From Paramagnetospirillum marisnigri (GTDB lineage Bacteria; Pseudomonadota; Alphaproteobacteria; Rhodospirillales; Magnetospirillaceae): a stretch of 64,000 bases of DNA. How positions within the stretch are numbered: the first letter of the stretch is position 1; each line of letters starts with the position of its first letter. The stretch spans positions 216,791-280,790 of the forward strand of contig NZ_LWQT01000055.1 of NCBI RefSeq assembly GCF_001650715.1, in the 5' to 3' direction. Of the stretch, positions 1-9,727 are shown in pieces. The notes beneath the pieces were generated by a model. The model searched no databases, had not been told where the DNA came from, and was given only the letters and a program-made list of their open reading frames with translations. The position numbers and the translations under genes are program-made.

Positions 1-2
1 CC

Positions 3-1082
3 CTGGTCACCGTCTTGTGGATGGTCGCGGGCTACTCTCTCGCCTTCACCGGTGAGGGCGCCTTCGTCGGCGGCCTGGACCGCTTCCTGCTCAACGGGCT
101 GGAAAAGGGCTCCATGGCGGTGCCGAACCCGGTTCCCGAAGTCGTCTTCATGATGTTCCAGATGACTTTCGCCATCATCACCCCGGCCCTGATCACCGGT
201 GCCTTCGCCGACCGCATGAAGTTCTCCTCCATGCTGGTGTTCATCACCTTGTGGCTGCTGGTGGTCTATGCCCCCATCTGCCATTGGGTCTGGATGCTGG
301 ACGAGAAGGGCGGCGCCGTCGGCTTCCTCGCCAAGATGGGCGTTCTGGACTTCGCTGGTGGCACCGTGGTGCACATCAATGCCGGCGTGGCCGGTCTGGT
401 GGCCGCCATCGTGCTGGGCCCGCGCAAGGGCTATGGCACCGACAACATGGCTCCCCATAACCTGAGCCTGTCCATCATCGGCGCCTCGCTGCTGTGGGTT
501 GGCTGGTTCGGCTTCAACGCCGGTTCCGCGGTCAATGCCGACGGCCGTGCGGGCATGGCCATGGCCGTGACCCAGATCGCCGCCGCCGCCGCCGCCCTGT
601 CGTGGATGTTCGCCGAGTGGATGCTGCGCAAGAAGCCGTCGGCTCTCGGCATCATCTCCGGCGCCGTCGCCGGTCTGGTGGCCATCACCCCGGCCTCGGG
701 CTTCGTCGATCCCAAGGGCGCCCTGGTCATCGGCCTGGTGGCCGGCGTGATCTGCTACTGGGGCGCCACTGGCCTCAAGCACACCCTCAAGTATGACGAC
801 TCGCTGGACGCCTTCGGCGTGCACGGCGTGGGCGGCATCGTCGGCGCCATCCTGACCGGTGTCTTCGCGGTGGAAGCCATCGGCGGCACCGCCGGCATGC
901 TGGAAGGCAATGGCGGCCAGGTCATGACCCAGGTCTATGGCGTCCTGATCACCCTGGTCTATACCGGCGTCGTGTCCTTCATCCTGCTGAAGGCCATCGA
1001 CATGGTCATGGGCCTGCGCGTCACCGCCGAGGAAGAGCGCGAGGGTCTCGACCTCGCCCTGCACGGCGAAACGGTCCACTGA
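3..1082 (+). CDS. amt: Ammonium transporter Amt (5' end outside the window)
   Basis: Inner-membrane channel that conducts ammonium/ammonia. The reading frame is open from the left edge, so the N-terminus (first helix and start) is missing; 359 residues remain, and the family is usually 400-450. Many hydrophobic helices are visible. Both pore histidines of the Amt family are present in their usual contexts: VVHINAG near residue 125 and GVHGVGG near residue 272. The GFNAGSA motif also fits Amt. A strong terminator follows at 1115-1140. A partner glnK would be expected upstream, outside the window. Family assignment is secure; transport rather than sensing is inferred from the intact pore residues. 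Confidence 0.95.
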   Translation: MVTVLWMVAGYSLAFTGEGAFVGGLDRFLLNGLEKGSMAVPNPVPEVVFMMFQMTFAIITPALITGAFADRMKFSSMLVFITLWLLVVYAPICHWVWMLDEKGGAVGFLAKMGVLDFAGGTVVHINAGVAGLVAAIVLGPRKGYGTDNMAPHNLSLSIIGASLLWVGWFGFNAGSAVNADGRAGMAMAVTQIAAAAAALSWMFAEWMLRKKPSALGIISGAVAGLVAITPASGFVDPKGALVIGLVAGVICYWGATGLKHTLKYDDSLDAFGVHGVGGIVGAILTGVFAVEAIGGTAGMLEGNGGQVMTQVYGVLITLVYTGVVSFILLKAIDMVMGLRVTAEEEREGLDLALHGETVH

Positions 1083-1114
1083 TCCTCACCTCCCCGCCCA
1101 GCGGGGGACGGATG

Positions 1115-1140
1115 GGGGCGCCGGGGAAACCCGGCGCCCC
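1115..1140 (+). terminator. Rho-independent terminator after amt
   Basis: An 11-bp perfect GC stem (GGGGCGCCGGG with its complement) closed by a GAAA tetraloop is followed by TTTT. It ends the ammonium transporter transcript. Confidence 0.9.
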
Positions 1141-1231
1141 TTTTCCTTTCAACTTCACCCTGGGGCCGGACCGGGGAATGGAGTAAAAGGTCAGGGGTCC
1201 CGATCCGCATCACGAGCCACCGCCCAAAGAC

Positions 1232-2434
1232 ATGATCATCCGTCCCGGCCTCGACGCCCGCCTCGATACCCTGCCAGACTATCCCTTCGCCCGGCTGGCC
1301 AAGCTGCTGGGAGCGCCGCCCAACGACGAGTCCATCGTCATGTCCATCGGCGAACCCCAGCACACCCCACCCGCCATGGTGGCCGAGATCATCGCCGCCA
1401 ATGCGAGCCTGTGGGGCAAGTATCCGCCCGCCAATGGCCCGTTGGAGCTGCGCCGGGCCGTCACCGACTGGGCCAAGTCCCGCTACGGCCTGCCCGATGG
1501 CCTGATCGACCCCGAGACCGCCGTATTGCCCGCCGCCGGTACCCGCGAGGCCCTCTACCTGATTGCCCAGGCGGTCTGCGGCGACCGCGAGGGTGGACGG
1601 CCATTGGTGCTGCTGCCCAACCCCTTCTATCAGGTCTATGCCGGGGCCGCCGTCATGGCCGGGGCCGAGCCGGTCTTCGTGCCCGGAGCGGATGGCCCCA
1701 CCAGCCAGCCCGATTTTTCCACCCTGCCCCCCGAGCTGCTGGACCGGGTCGCCCTGGCCTATCTTTGCACCCCGGCCAATCCCCAGGGCAGCGTCGCCGA
1801 TCTCGGCCTGTTGGACCGCCAGGTCGCCACCGCCCGGCGCCACGGTTTCGTGCTCGCCTCCGACGAATGCTATTCCGAGATCTGGGACAAGTCCCCGCCC
1901 CCCGGCGTTCTGGAGGCCTGTGCCCGCGCCGGACAGGGTCTCGCCAATGTCCTGGTGTTCAATTCGCTGTCGAAACGGTCCAGCGTGCCCGGCCTGCGCT
2001 CCGGCGTGGTGATCGGCGATGAAGGCGTGATCAAGGCGTTTTCCCGCCTGCGCTCCTATGGCGGTGCCGCCACGCCGCTGCCCATCGCCGCCGCCGCCGC
2101 CGCCCTGTGGCGCGACGAGGCCCATGTGGTCGCCAGCCGCGACCTCTATCGTGCCAAGCTGGACATCGCCCAGCGCATATTCGGGACCCGCTTCGGCTTC
2201 CGCCGCCCGGAAGGTGGCTTCTTCCTATGGCTGGAGGTCGGCAACGGCGAGGAAGCCGCTATCCGGCTGTGGCGCGAGGCCAATATCCGGGTATTGCCCG
2301 GCGCCTATCTGGCGGCCGAGGACAGCGAGGACGGCAATCCGGGAAGCCGCTTCATCCGCGTCGCCCTGGTCCACGACCTTGCCACCACCGAAACGGCCTT
2401 GGGCCGGATCGCCGCGATCCTGGGAGGCGCGTAG
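1232..2434 (+). CDS. Class I/II PLP-dependent aminotransferase (DapC-like)
   Basis: Cytoplasmic fold-type I aminotransferase of 400 residues. Visible landmarks are TPANPQG near residue 180, ASDECYSE (D211, Y214) and the PLP lysine K248 in NSLSKRS, with SRFIRVAL near the C-terminus as the substrate-carboxylate arginine. The N-terminal SIGEPQHTPP is typical of the succinyldiaminopimelate aminotransferase-like branch, so a role in lysine/diaminopimelate synthesis is the best guess. Aspartate-type specificity cannot be excluded from sequence. It sits 7 bp before ftsK and may share its transcript. ATG start chosen because the family begins just before the LDxLPxYPF motif. Confidence 0.85.
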   Translation: MIIRPGLDARLDTLPDYPFARLAKLLGAPPNDESIVMSIGEPQHTPPAMVAEIIAANASLWGKYPPANGPLELRRAVTDWAKSRYGLPDGLIDPETAVLPAAGTREALYLIAQAVCGDREGGRPLVLLPNPFYQVYAGAAVMAGAEPVFVPGADGPTSQPDFSTLPPELLDRVALAYLCTPANPQGSVADLGLLDRQVATARRHGFVLASDECYSEIWDKSPPPGVLEACARAGQGLANVLVFNSLSKRSSVPGLRSGVVIGDEGVIKAFSRLRSYGGAATPLPIAAAAAALWRDEAHVVASRDLYRAKLDIAQRIFGTRFGFRRPEGGFFLWLEVGNGEEAAIRLWREANIRVLPGAYLAAEDSEDGNPGSRFIRVALVHDLATTETALGRIAAILGGA

Positions 2435-2440
2435 CACCCC

Positions 2441-4864
2441 ATGGCGGCTCCGTCGCGCAAGACTCGGATGAATAGCGGTTTCCTGCCCCGCGGAACCCTT
2501 GAGTTCCTGCGCAGGCGGTTGATCCAGACCGGTGGGGTGGTGCTTCTCGGTATTGGCGCGGCGGCAACACTGGCGCTTGGCACCGCCGATCCTCATGACC
2601 CCAGCTTCAACACCGCCGCCGATGGCCCGGTGGCCAACGCCCTGGGCCTGCCCGGTGCCTATCTGGCCGACTTCCTGTTCCAGGCGGTGGGCGGCGGCGG
2701 CGGGCTGCCGGTCCTGACGGCGATGGTCTGGGGCTTGGCGCTGATGATCCGGGCCAGTCTGCCCGGCCTGTGGCCCTGGCGCCTCGCGGTATTGCCGCCC
2801 GCCATGGTGCTGTGGGGCATGGCGCTGGCCGGGCTGCCCCTGCCCGATCTCGCCGCCCTGCCCGCCGGACCCGGCGGCGCCCTGGGCCGCCTGATCATGG
2901 ACGGGCTCGCCCTGGCGCTGCCGCCGGAAATCACCTGGATCGCCGGGCCGGGCGCCTTGGTGCTGGCCGTAGCCGCCACGGTCTTCGTGCTGGGCCTGAG
3001 CGGCGGTGAATGGGCCGGGCTGGGCCGTCGCTCGGCGGACTGGGCCGCCGCCACCCTGGACGCCGCCTCGTCCCTGCGCCCCTCTTCCCTGTCCCGTGAC
3101 AGCGCCTTCGACGACCATCCGCCGGATATTCGCCGCGTCGACCCGGTCCTGCGCCGCACTCCGGTGGAGCCAAGCCTGACGCACGGACAGGACCAGGACG
3201 ATGACGACGAAGAGGACGTCTTCACCCCGCCGCCGCTGCTGCCTGAAGATCCCGTTCCACCCCAGGGGTCCCTGGTCCAGCCCAAGCGCCCCCCGGCGAC
3301 ACCGGGAAAGCGCGAGCGCGCCGCCCGCCAGGGCACCCTGGACCTCGGCCCCCAGCCCGGTCAGGGATACCAATTGCCGCCGCTGGCGCTGCTGGCACCC
3401 ACGCCCGAACAGGGCGGCATCCGTCTCAATCAGGATGCCCTGGCGCAGAACGCCAAGATGCTGGAATCGGTGCTGGAGGATTTCGGGGTCAACGGCAAGG
3501 TCCTGAAGGTGCGGCCCGGCCCGGTGGTGACGCTCTACGAGCTGGAACCGGCGCCCGGCACCAAGACCAGCCGGGTCATTGGCCTGGCCGACGACATCGC
3601 CCGGTCCATGAGCGCGCTGTCGGTGCGCATCGCCACCATTCCCGGCCGCTCGGTCATCGGCATCGAGCTGCCCAATTCGCGGCGCGAGACCGTTTACCTG
3701 CGCGAGCTGCTGGCCGCCGAGCAGTTCGAGAAGGCCCCGGCCAAGCTGACCCTGGTACTGGGCAAGGATATCGGCGGCGGGCCGGTGATGGTCGATCTTG
3801 CCCGCATGCCGCATCTGCTGATCGCGGGCACCACCGGCTCGGGCAAGTCGGTGGCCATCAACACCATGATCCTGTCGCTGCTCTACCGCCTGACCCCGGA
3901 AGAGTGCCGCATCATCATGATCGACCCCAAGATGCTGGAACTGTCGGTCTATGACGGCATTCCCCATCTGCTGGCCCCGGTGGTGACCGAGCCGGGCAAG
4001 GCGGTGGTCGCCCTGAAATGGGCGGTGCGCGAGATGGAAGACCGCTATCGCGCCATGAGCCAGCTCGGCGTGCGCAATATCGCGGGCTATAACCAGCGCC
4101 TGCTGGAGGCGCGCGGCCGCGGCGAGGTCCTGACCCGGACGGTGCAGACCGGTTTCGATCCCGATACCGGCAAGCCGCTCTACGAGGACCAGACCCTGGC
4201 GCTGGAGCCCCTGCCCTTCATCGTGGTCATCGTCGACGAGATGGCCGACCTGATGCTGGTGGCGGGCAAGGACATCGAGGCCGCCGTGCAGCGGCTGGCC
4301 CAGATGGCCCGCGCCGCCGGCATCCATATCCTGATGGCGACCCAACGCCCCTCGGTGGATGTGATCACCGGCACCATCAAGGCCAATTTCCCCACCCGCA
4401 TCTCGTTCCAGGTCACCAGCAAGATCGATTCCCGCACCATCCTGGGCGAGCAGGGCGCCGAGCAGCTGCTGGGCCAGGGCGACATGCTCTACATGGCCGC
4501 CGGTGGCCGCATCACCCGCGTTCACGGCCCCTTCGTCTCCGACGAGGAGGTGGAGAAGGTGGTGGAGCATCTGCGCGGCCAGGGCGAACCCTCCTATGTG
4601 GAGGCGGTCACCGAGGAAGAGGGCGGCGAGTTCGGCCAGCCCGGCTCGGATAGCGGTGGTTCCGGCGACGATCTCTACGACCAGGCGGTGGCGCTGGTGC
4701 TGCGGGAAGGCAAGGCCTCCACCAGTTTCGTGCAACGCCACCTCCAGATCGGGTATAACCGCGCCGCCAGGATGGTGGAGCGCATGGAGTCCGAAGGTGT
4801 GGTGGGCAAGCCCAACCATGTGGGCAAACGCGAGGTTCTGGGCCGCACCGGCGCGGAGTATTGA
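2441..4864 (+). CDS. ftsK: DNA translocase FtsK
   Basis: Membrane-anchored, septum-located DNA pump that clears chromosomes from the division plane and activates XerCD at dif. It has 807 residues. Four hydrophobic helices lie in about residues 30-195. An acidic, proline-rich linker (about 225-300) follows, then the motor domain with Walker A GTTGSGKS near 464-471, Walker [12 protein letters not shown] and the [16 protein letters not shown] stretch. A C-terminal winged-helix gamma domain (about 740-800) reads KOPS sites. The linker is short compared with E. coli FtsK, as is usual in alphaproteobacteria. An alternative ATG at 2468 is possible; neither start has a strong ribosome site. Confidence 0.95.
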   Translation: MAAPSRKTRMNSGFLPRGTLEFLRRRLIQTGGVVLLGIGAAATLALGTADPHDPSFNTAADGPVANALGLPGAYLADFLFQAVGGGGGLPVLTAMVWGLALMIRASLPGLWPWRLAVLPPAMVLWGMALAGLPLPDLAALPAGPGGALGRLIMDGLALALPPEITWIAGPGALVLAVAATVFVLGLSGGEWAGLGRRSADWAAATLDAASSLRPSSLSRDSAFDDHPPDIRRVDPVLRRTPVEPSLTHGQDQDDDDEEDVFTPPPLLPEDPVPPQGSLVQPKRPPATPGKRERAARQGTLDLGPQPGQGYQLPPLALLAPTPEQGGIRLNQDALAQNAKMLESVLEDFGVNGKVLKVRPGPVVTLYELEPAPGTKTSRVIGLADDIARSMSALSVRIATIPGRSVIGIELPNSRRETVYLRELLAAEQFEKAPAKLTLVLGKDIGGGPVMVDLARMPHLLIAGTTGSGKSVAINTMILSLLYRLTPEECRIIMIDPKMLELSVYDGIPHLLAPVVTEPGKAVVALKWAVREMEDRYRAMSQLGVRNIAGYNQRLLEARGRGEVLTRTVQTGFDPDTGKPLYEDQTLALEPLPFIVVIVDEMADLMLVAGKDIEAAVQRLAQMARAAGIHILMATQRPSVDVITGTIKANFPTRISFQVTSKIDSRTILGEQGAEQLLGQGDMLYMAAGGRITRVHGPFVSDEEVEKVVEHLRGQGEPSYVEAVTEEEGGEFGQPGSDSGGSGDDLYDQAVALVLREGKASTSFVQRHLQIGYNRAARMVERMESEGVVGKPNHVGKREVLGRTGAEY

Positions 4865-4870
4865 GGTCTC

Positions 4871-4948
4871 AACACCAAGACACCAAGTCACCAAGATGGC
4901 TCACCCTTATTCCGTCACAATCTTGGTGTCTTAGTGCCTTGGTGGTTC
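4871..4948. repeat. Interspersed inverted repeat between ftsK and lolA
   Basis: Two arms built of CACCAAG-type nonamers (4871-4896 and 4920-4948) are reverse complements of each other with about three mismatches. They enclose about 23 nt. The unit can fold into a long hairpin in the lolA leader. CACCAAGACACCAAG-type repeats are known as dispersed intergenic repeats in unrelated bacteria. Confidence 0.7.
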
Positions 4949-4968
4949 ATGAATGGAAATCCGAGGCG

Positions 4969-5610
4969 ATGCGATATTTAAAAATCCTGGCGATCCTGTC
5001 CCTTGCCCTTTGGGCCAACCTCGCCCAGGCGGCCGAGCCCAAGCGCGCCGCCCTGTCCGACGCCGAGCGGGCCGAGGTGGAGCGGGCCGAGGCCTATCTC
5101 AATTCCATCACCACGCTCAAGGCCCGCTTTCTCCAGGTCTCGCCCAACGGCGCCTCGGTGGAAGGCGACGCCTATCTGTCGCGCCCCGGCCGGTTGCGGC
5201 TGCAATACGATCCGCCCAGCCCGCTGCTGGTGGTGGCCGATGGCAGTTTCCTCATCGTCCATGACCAGCAATTGGGCGAACCCAGCTGGATTCCGCTCAA
5301 TTCAACCCCGGCGGGCATCCTGGTGCGGCCCAATGTCCGGCTGAACGGCGCCGATGTGGCGGTGACCCGGGTGGTGCGCCAACCCGGGGTGGTGCGGGTC
5401 TCGATGGTGGAAGCCAGCGAACCGGCGGCGGGCGAGATCACCCTGGTGTTCTCGGACCGGCCGTTCATGCTGCGCCAATGGCAGGTCAAGGATGCCCAGA
5501 ACCAGGTCACCACCGTGTCGCTGTTCGAGGCGCAAAGCGGCCTGACCCTTGATCCCAAGCTGTTCGAGTTCCGAGACCCCAAATTCACCAAGCCCAAGCT
5601 GAATCTCTAG
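4969..5610 (+). CDS. lolA: Outer-membrane lipoprotein carrier protein LolA
   Basis: Periplasmic chaperone that takes lipoproteins released by LolCDE and passes them to the outer membrane. The 213-residue product starts with a signal peptide (basic MRYLK, then a hydrophobic stretch, cleavage after AQAA). The mature part has the features of the LolA family: a TTLKARFLQ motif near the start, the GDAYLSRPGRLRLQYDPP stretch and a C-terminal LFEFRDPKF. The frame is open further upstream, but the ATG at 4969 is chosen because it begins the signal peptide. It lies downstream of ftsK, a neighbour arrangement common in proteobacteria. Confidence 0.9.
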   Translation: MRYLKILAILSLALWANLAQAAEPKRAALSDAERAEVERAEAYLNSITTLKARFLQVSPNGASVEGDAYLSRPGRLRLQYDPPSPLLVVADGSFLIVHDQQLGEPSWIPLNSTPAGILVRPNVRLNGADVAVTRVVRQPGVVRVSMVEASEPAAGEITLVFSDRPFMLRQWQVKDAQNQVTTVSLFEAQSGLTLDPKLFEFRDPKFTKPKLNL

Positions 5611-5612
5611 CC

Positions 5613-6830
5613 ATGGCGGAAGCGCTGTCCTTCGACGTCCTGATCATCGGCGGCGGGCCGGTGGGTGGATTGCTCGCCACGGTGCTGGCCCAGGCCGGGG
5701 TGACGGTGGCGGTGGTGGAAGCCGCGTCGCCCGAGGCGCTGGCCCGGCCCGATTCCGACGCCCGCGCCATCGCCGTGGCTTATTCCGCCCAGAAGCTGAT
5801 CCGGGCCAGCGGCGCCTGGGAGCAGATGGCCCCCGAGGCCGGAGCCATCTTGGAAATCCGCGTCACCGACGCTGGCTCGCCGCTCTGCTTGCATTACGAC
5901 CACCAGGATATCGGGGACGAACCCTTGGGTTGGATCGTGCCCAATCCCGCCATCCGTCGCGCCGTCACCGCCCGATTGGTCGCCGCCCCCGCCGCGCGGC
6001 TGTTCGCGCCCACCCGCCTCAAACGGCTGGAACGCCTGGCCGGTCGGGTGGAGGCCGAGTTGGAGGACGGCCGTATTTTGCGCGCCTCGCTGGTGGTGGG
6101 CGCCGACGGCCGGGGCTCCAAGACCCGCCAGGCCGCCGGTCTGGGCCTGGTCCGGCGCGATTACCGGGTTTCGGGGATCGTCTGCACCATCGAGCATGCC
6201 GAGCGCCATCACGGCATCGCCCATGAGCGGTTCCTGCCCGGGGGCCCCTTCGCCATCCTGCCCCTGGCGGGCCAGTGTAGCGGCATCGTCTGGACCGAGG
6301 CCAATGCCGTCGCCGCCGCCATCTGCGGCCAGGACGACGACGCCTTTCGCGCCGAGCTGGCGGCCAAGATCGGCGGATTCCTTGGGGATATCACTCTGGT
6401 CGGCCCCCGCTTCCACCATCCGCTGACGCTTCAGTTCGTCAACGAAATGATCTCCCACCGCCTCGCTTTGGTGGGCGACGCCGCCCATGGCATGCATCCC
6501 ATCGCGGGCCAGGGCATGAATATGGGCATCCGCGACGTCGCCGCCCTGGCCGAGGTCATCGTCGATGCCCGCCGCCTGGGCCTCGACCCCGGCACCCCCC
6601 AGGTGCTGGAGCGTTACCAGCGCTGGCGCCGCTTCGACAATCTGCTGATGCTGGGCCTGACCGACGGGCTCGACCGGCTGTTCTCCAACGGCATCGAGCC
6701 GTTGCGCCTCGCCCGCCGTCTTGGCTTGGCCACCGTCGACCGCCTGGATCACACCAAGCGCTTCTTCATGCGCCATGCCATGGGAGTGGTGGGCGACCTG
6801 CCCCGCCTGCTCAAGGGCGAACGGCTTTAG
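5613..6830 (+). CDS. UbiH/UbiF/VisC/COQ6-family FAD monooxygenase
   Basis: Flavoprotein hydroxylase of ubiquinone ring synthesis. The 405-residue protein has the N-terminal FAD-binding GGGPVGG (residues 12-18), the middle VVGADGRGS motif (near 165) and the LVGDAAHGMHPIAGQGMN motif (near 290) that binds FAD ribityl in this family. It starts 2 nt after the lolA stop, so co-transcription is likely. Which ring position it hydroxylates cannot be read from the sequence. Its stop overlaps the convergent ybaK stop. Confidence 0.88.
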   Translation: MAEALSFDVLIIGGGPVGGLLATVLAQAGVTVAVVEAASPEALARPDSDARAIAVAYSAQKLIRASGAWEQMAPEAGAILEIRVTDAGSPLCLHYDHQDIGDEPLGWIVPNPAIRRAVTARLVAAPAARLFAPTRLKRLERLAGRVEAELEDGRILRASLVVGADGRGSKTRQAAGLGLVRRDYRVSGIVCTIEHAERHHGIAHERFLPGGPFAILPLAGQCSGIVWTEANAVAAAICGQDDDAFRAELAAKIGGFLGDITLVGPRFHHPLTLQFVNEMISHRLALVGDAAHGMHPIAGQGMNMGIRDVAALAEVIVDARRLGLDPGTPQVLERYQRWRRFDNLLMLGLTDGLDRLFSNGIEPLRLARRLGLATVDRLDHTKRFFMRHAMGVVGDLPRLLKGERL

Positions 6831-7300
6831 CCGAGGATATCCGCCGCCTTGGCCTTCAGGGCGGCCAGGAAGTCCTTGGGATCGCCTTCCACCTGCAAGC
6901 CCCGCTGGCCGCCATTGAGGAACACCCGGGGATGGTCCAGGGCGGTGATCTCCATCACCGTGGGCACCGCCTTCTTCTGGCCGAAGGGAGAAATGCCGCC
7001 CACCACATAGCCGGTCAGGCGCTCGGCATCGGCCGGCTTCATCATCTGGGCCGATTTTCCCCCCACCGCCGCCGCCAGCTTCTTCATGGAGACCTCGCGA
7101 TCCGACGGCAGCACGGCACAGACCGGCTTGGAATCCACCAGGGTCATCAAGGTCTTCAGCACGATGGCGGCCGAGACCCCCAGTCCCTCGGCCGCCTGCA
7201 TCCCCACCTTCTCGGCATTGGGGTCATAGTCGTAGCTGTGGACGGCATAGGCCAGCCTGGCCTTGTCCAGGGCCTGGGTGGCGCGGGTGGTCCGCGACAT
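6827..7300 (-). CDS. ybaK: YbaK-type Cys-tRNA(Pro)/aminoacyl-tRNA deacylase
   Basis: Trans-editing enzyme of the YbaK/ProX superfamily that hydrolyses mischarged aminoacyl-tRNA. The 157 residues show the family landmarks: a conserved lysine in IVLKTLM, AVLPSDREVSMKKLA, and the GYVVGGISPFG loop. The subfamily fits YbaK (Cys-tRNAPro deacylase) better than ProXp-ala. First gene downstream of the DUF971 gene on the minus strand, separated by 3 nt. Confidence 0.9.
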   Translation of the reverse strand: MSRTTRATQALDKARLAYAVHSYDYDPNAEKVGMQAAEGLGVSAAIVLKTLMTLVDSKPVCAVLPSDREVSMKKLAAAVGGKSAQMMKPADAERLTGYVVGGISPFGQKKAVPTVMEITALDHPRVFLNGGQRGLQVEGDPKDFLAALKAKAADILG

Positions 7301-7303
7301 GGC

Positions 7304-7747
7304 TCAGGAACAGCCGCAGCTGCCCGCTGCCTTGCCCGAGCCGCAACCGCCCGGTTTGGGCGCGGGCGCCGGGGACAGCGCCGGGTCGCGCGACAGGCCC
7401 GCCGAGTCCAACTCAGCCAGGTAGTTGGCCCAGATGGCATCCTGCTGCTCCCCCAGGGCATAGAGGTAGTCCCAGGAGTAGATGCCGGAATCGTGCAGGT
7501 CGTCGAACACCAGCTTGACGGCATAGTTGCCCACCGGCTCGACGCCGATGATGCCCACATGCATGCGGCCGGACACCAGTTTCTTTTCCGACGGGCTGTG
7601 GCCCTGGACCTCGGCCGAGGGGCTTTCCACCCGCAACAGCTCGGCGGGCAGCACGAAGCGTTTGCCATCGGAGAACAGCACGCTGAGGGTGCGCGCCACC
7701 TTGTCGACCTTGATTTCCTCGGGCCAGGGCTTCTCGATGGCGCTCAT
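7304..7747 (-). CDS. DUF971 (gamma-butyrobetaine hydroxylase-like N-terminal) protein with Cys-rich tail
   Basis: Small protein of 147 residues with the DUF971 fold: WPEEI start, [15 protein letters not shown], and the [27 protein letters not shown] block that carries the conserved HDSGIY motif. In eukaryotes this domain binds zinc ahead of a dioxygenase domain; bacterial stand-alone members are linked to Fe-S cluster biology. The C-terminus adds a flexible tail ending [13 protein letters not shown], with three cysteines that could bind a metal. Its start overlaps the stop of the Trm112-like gene by 4 nt. Confidence 0.82.
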   Translation of the reverse strand: MSAIEKPWPEEIKVDKVARTLSVLFSDGKRFVLPAELLRVESPSAEVQGHSPSEKKLVSGRMHVGIIGVEPVGNYAVKLVFDDLHDSGIYSWDYLYALGEQQDAIWANYLAELDSAGLSRDPALSPAPAPKPGGCGSGKAAGSCGCS

Positions 7748-7938
7748 TTCGCCTGCTCCAGGCTGCGGGCCTCATCGGCCAGCATGATGGGAATGCCGTC
7801 GCGGATGGGATAGGCCAGGCCCGCCTTGTCGTCGATCAGCTCCTGGGCCTCGGCATCATAGCGCAGCGGCGCATGGGTGCCCGGCGCCACCAGGATTTCC
7901 AGCAGCTTGGTATCGAAAGTGCCGCTCCGTTCGGCCAT
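7744..7938 (-). CDS. Trm112/UPF0434-family small protein
   Basis: A 64-residue protein of the Trm112-like family, which in bacteria is a zinc-ribbon-like or degenerate activator of methyltransferases. The motif [17 protein letters not shown] corresponds to the usual LLEILxCPxCxxxL, but the cysteines are replaced, so metal binding is probably lost. [16 protein letters not shown] is well conserved. The ATG at 7938 is chosen because an AGGAGG site lies 5 nt upstream; a TTG one codon earlier is too close to it. Confidence 0.85.
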   Translation of the reverse strand: MAERSGTFDTKLLEILVAPGTHAPLRYDAEAQELIDDKAGLAYPIRDGIPIMLADEARSLEQAK

Positions 7939-7947
7939 CAAAGCCTC

Positions 7948-8601
7948 CTAATGGATGGACGAGCCGCTGCTTTCCATCAGCAGCTCCTTCTGGATCATGG
8001 CGGTCATCAGGCGACAACGCTCGGCATGGTTCACGGCCTCCAGCAGCACCTGCTTCTCGTCGGGCGAGAACGGGCAGGCCATGGCCAGCCGGGTGGTCAG
8101 GTCGGCGTCATCGGCCTTTTCCAATTGGGCAAGGTCGGTGGCCATTCCAAGCCCCGCCAGATAGGTATGGACGATGGCCAGCAGGGCGCGACGGTCCACC
8201 GGACCCTTGTCGCCCCCGGCCAGATCGTCGAGATAGGCCAGGAAATCGGGCCGCACCCGCCGGTAACCGGCACGGCCCTCGGCCTCGGCCTTGACCCGGA
8301 AGCGGCAGACACCCGCCACGGTGATGAGATAGCGGCCGTCGCCGGTCTCGCCGAAGGCGGTGATGCGGCCCAGGGTTCCCACCTCGTGCAGGCCCGGCAC
8401 GGTGCCGCCCTCGTCTTCCCTCGGCTGTACCAGCGCCAGCAATCGCCCGGCGCCCAGGGCATCATCCACCAAAGCGAGGTAACGCGGCTCGAACACCATC
8501 AGCGGCATGGAGCCGCCGGGCAGCAGGATGGCGCCCGCCACCGCGAAGACCGGCACCGCTCCCGGCAAGTCCTGGCTTTGCATTCCGCGCGGCAGGGTCA
8601 T
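7948..8601 (-). CDS. LON substrate-binding domain protein (ATP-independent)
   Basis: A 217-residue protein equal to the N-terminal substrate-binding domain of Lon protease without the ATPase and protease parts. Typical landmarks are PVFAVAGAILLPGGSMPLMVFEPRY at the start and GTLGRITAFGETGDGRYLITVAGVCRF. The helical second half follows the Lon-N pattern. The molecular function of stand-alone LON proteins is not established. It lies between the thioredoxin-like and Trm112-like genes on the same strand. Confidence 0.88.
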   Translation of the reverse strand: MTLPRGMQSQDLPGAVPVFAVAGAILLPGGSMPLMVFEPRYLALVDDALGAGRLLALVQPREDEGGTVPGLHEVGTLGRITAFGETGDGRYLITVAGVCRFRVKAEAEGRAGYRRVRPDFLAYLDDLAGGDKGPVDRRALLAIVHTYLAGLGMATDLAQLEKADDADLTTRLAMACPFSPDEKQVLLEAVNHAERCRLMTAMIQKELLMESSGSSIH

Positions 8602-8611
8602 GGGCGGCCCG

Positions 8612-9529
8612 TCACGCGAACATCATGGTGGACAGGCGCGAGCGGCCCGATTTGGCCAGGGGATGGGCGAAGCCCAAGACCTCGAAAATCTTGACCAGTT
8701 GCTTGCGCGCCGCGTCCTCGTTCCAGGCCCGGTTGCGGCGGTACAGCTCCAGCAGTTCGTCCACCGCCGCCTCGGTCTCGTTGGCGGCGTAATAGGCCAG
8801 GGCCAGATCAAAGCGAGCCTGATGGTCGTCGGCATCCTGGGCCAGCCTGCGACGCAGATTGGCGGTCTCGCCCGAGGCCGTCGCCGCGGTCTTGGCCAAT
8901 TCCAAGGCGGTGCGCACCGCCTGGATATCGGCATGCTTGGCCAGGGCGGGCGGCACCCGGGCCAGCATCTGCTCGGCCTGTTCGGCATCGCCCAGCGCCA
9001 TCAGACAGCGCAGCAGTCCGGCCAGGGCGGGCGCATTGTCGGGATCGTGCTGCAACACCTGCTGGAAGATCCCGGCGGCGGTCTGGGCATCGCCCTCGGC
9101 CAGGATCTGCTTGGCCTCGGCCACATAGTCGTCCAGGCTGGGACCGGCACCCGCCGTCAGCTTGGCGATGAACGCCTTGATCTCGCTTTCGGGAATGGCT
9201 CCGGCGAAGGCGTCCACCGGGCGGCCATCCTTGAAGGCATAGACGGTGGGAACCGATTGCACCCGCAACTGCGCCGCCAGCTCCTGATTGCGGTCGACGT
9301 CGATCTTGACCATGCGCACCGCCCCCTTGGCGGCCAGCACGGCCTTTTCCAGCATGGGGCCAAGCTGCTTGCAGGGGCCGCACCAGGTGGCCCAGAAATC
9401 CACGATCACCGGCGCGGCGCGGCTGGCCTCGATCACATCGGTAACAAAGGTGGCGGCGCTGCCGTCCTTGATCAGATCCTTGGCGGCCCCGGCAGCGGGT
9501 TTGGCTCCGGAATTGAAGATCATGTCCAT
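8612..9529 (-). CDS. cnoX: Thioredoxin-fold chaperedoxin CnoX/YbbN with TPR-like C-terminus
   Basis: A 305-residue protein. Residues about 25-125 form a thioredoxin domain with an intact WCGPCK active site, VKIDVDRN and the cis-proline VPTVYAFKDG. The remainder is alpha-helical and TPR-like (AGIFQQVLQHDPDNAPALAGLLRCL). This architecture is that of CnoX (YbbN), which binds unfolding proteins under oxidative stress and delivers them to GroEL or DnaK. E. coli YbbN has SQHC in place of WCGPC; the intact motif here predicts redox activity, as in Caulobacter. The ATG at 9529 is used because upstream codons do not match the family. Confidence 0.88.
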   Translation of the reverse strand: MDMIFNSGAKPAAGAAKDLIKDGSAATFVTDVIEASRAAPVIVDFWATWCGPCKQLGPMLEKAVLAAKGAVRMVKIDVDRNQELAAQLRVQSVPTVYAFKDGRPVDAFAGAIPESEIKAFIAKLTAGAGPSLDDYVAEAKQILAEGDAQTAAGIFQQVLQHDPDNAPALAGLLRCLMALGDAEQAEQMLARVPPALAKHADIQAVRTALELAKTAATASGETANLRRRLAQDADDHQARFDLALAYYAANETEAAVDELLELYRRNRAWNEDAARKQLVKIFEVLGFAHPLAKSGRSRLSTMMFA

Positions 9530-9727
9530 GGCGAGGGCTCGTCCAATATCGGCGTTTCGTCCCGCAATAGATGGACCGAAGCCCGGCGGCTGGCAAGTGC
9601 AAACCCCCTTTGTGGACAGCGTCGGACAGCGTCTGTGAAATTCCTGCAAAAAAGGGCTTGCGTCACTCGCGGCTTTTCGTATTATCCGGGCCTCCGAACG
9701 CGCTGGCGCGGTCGGGACGCCGATAGA

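Noticed and set aside
2225..4894. 889-codon minus-strand open frame opposite ftsK
   Set aside because: High-GC shadow: composition is Gly/Gln/His-rich without domains, while the plus strand encodes a complete FtsK.
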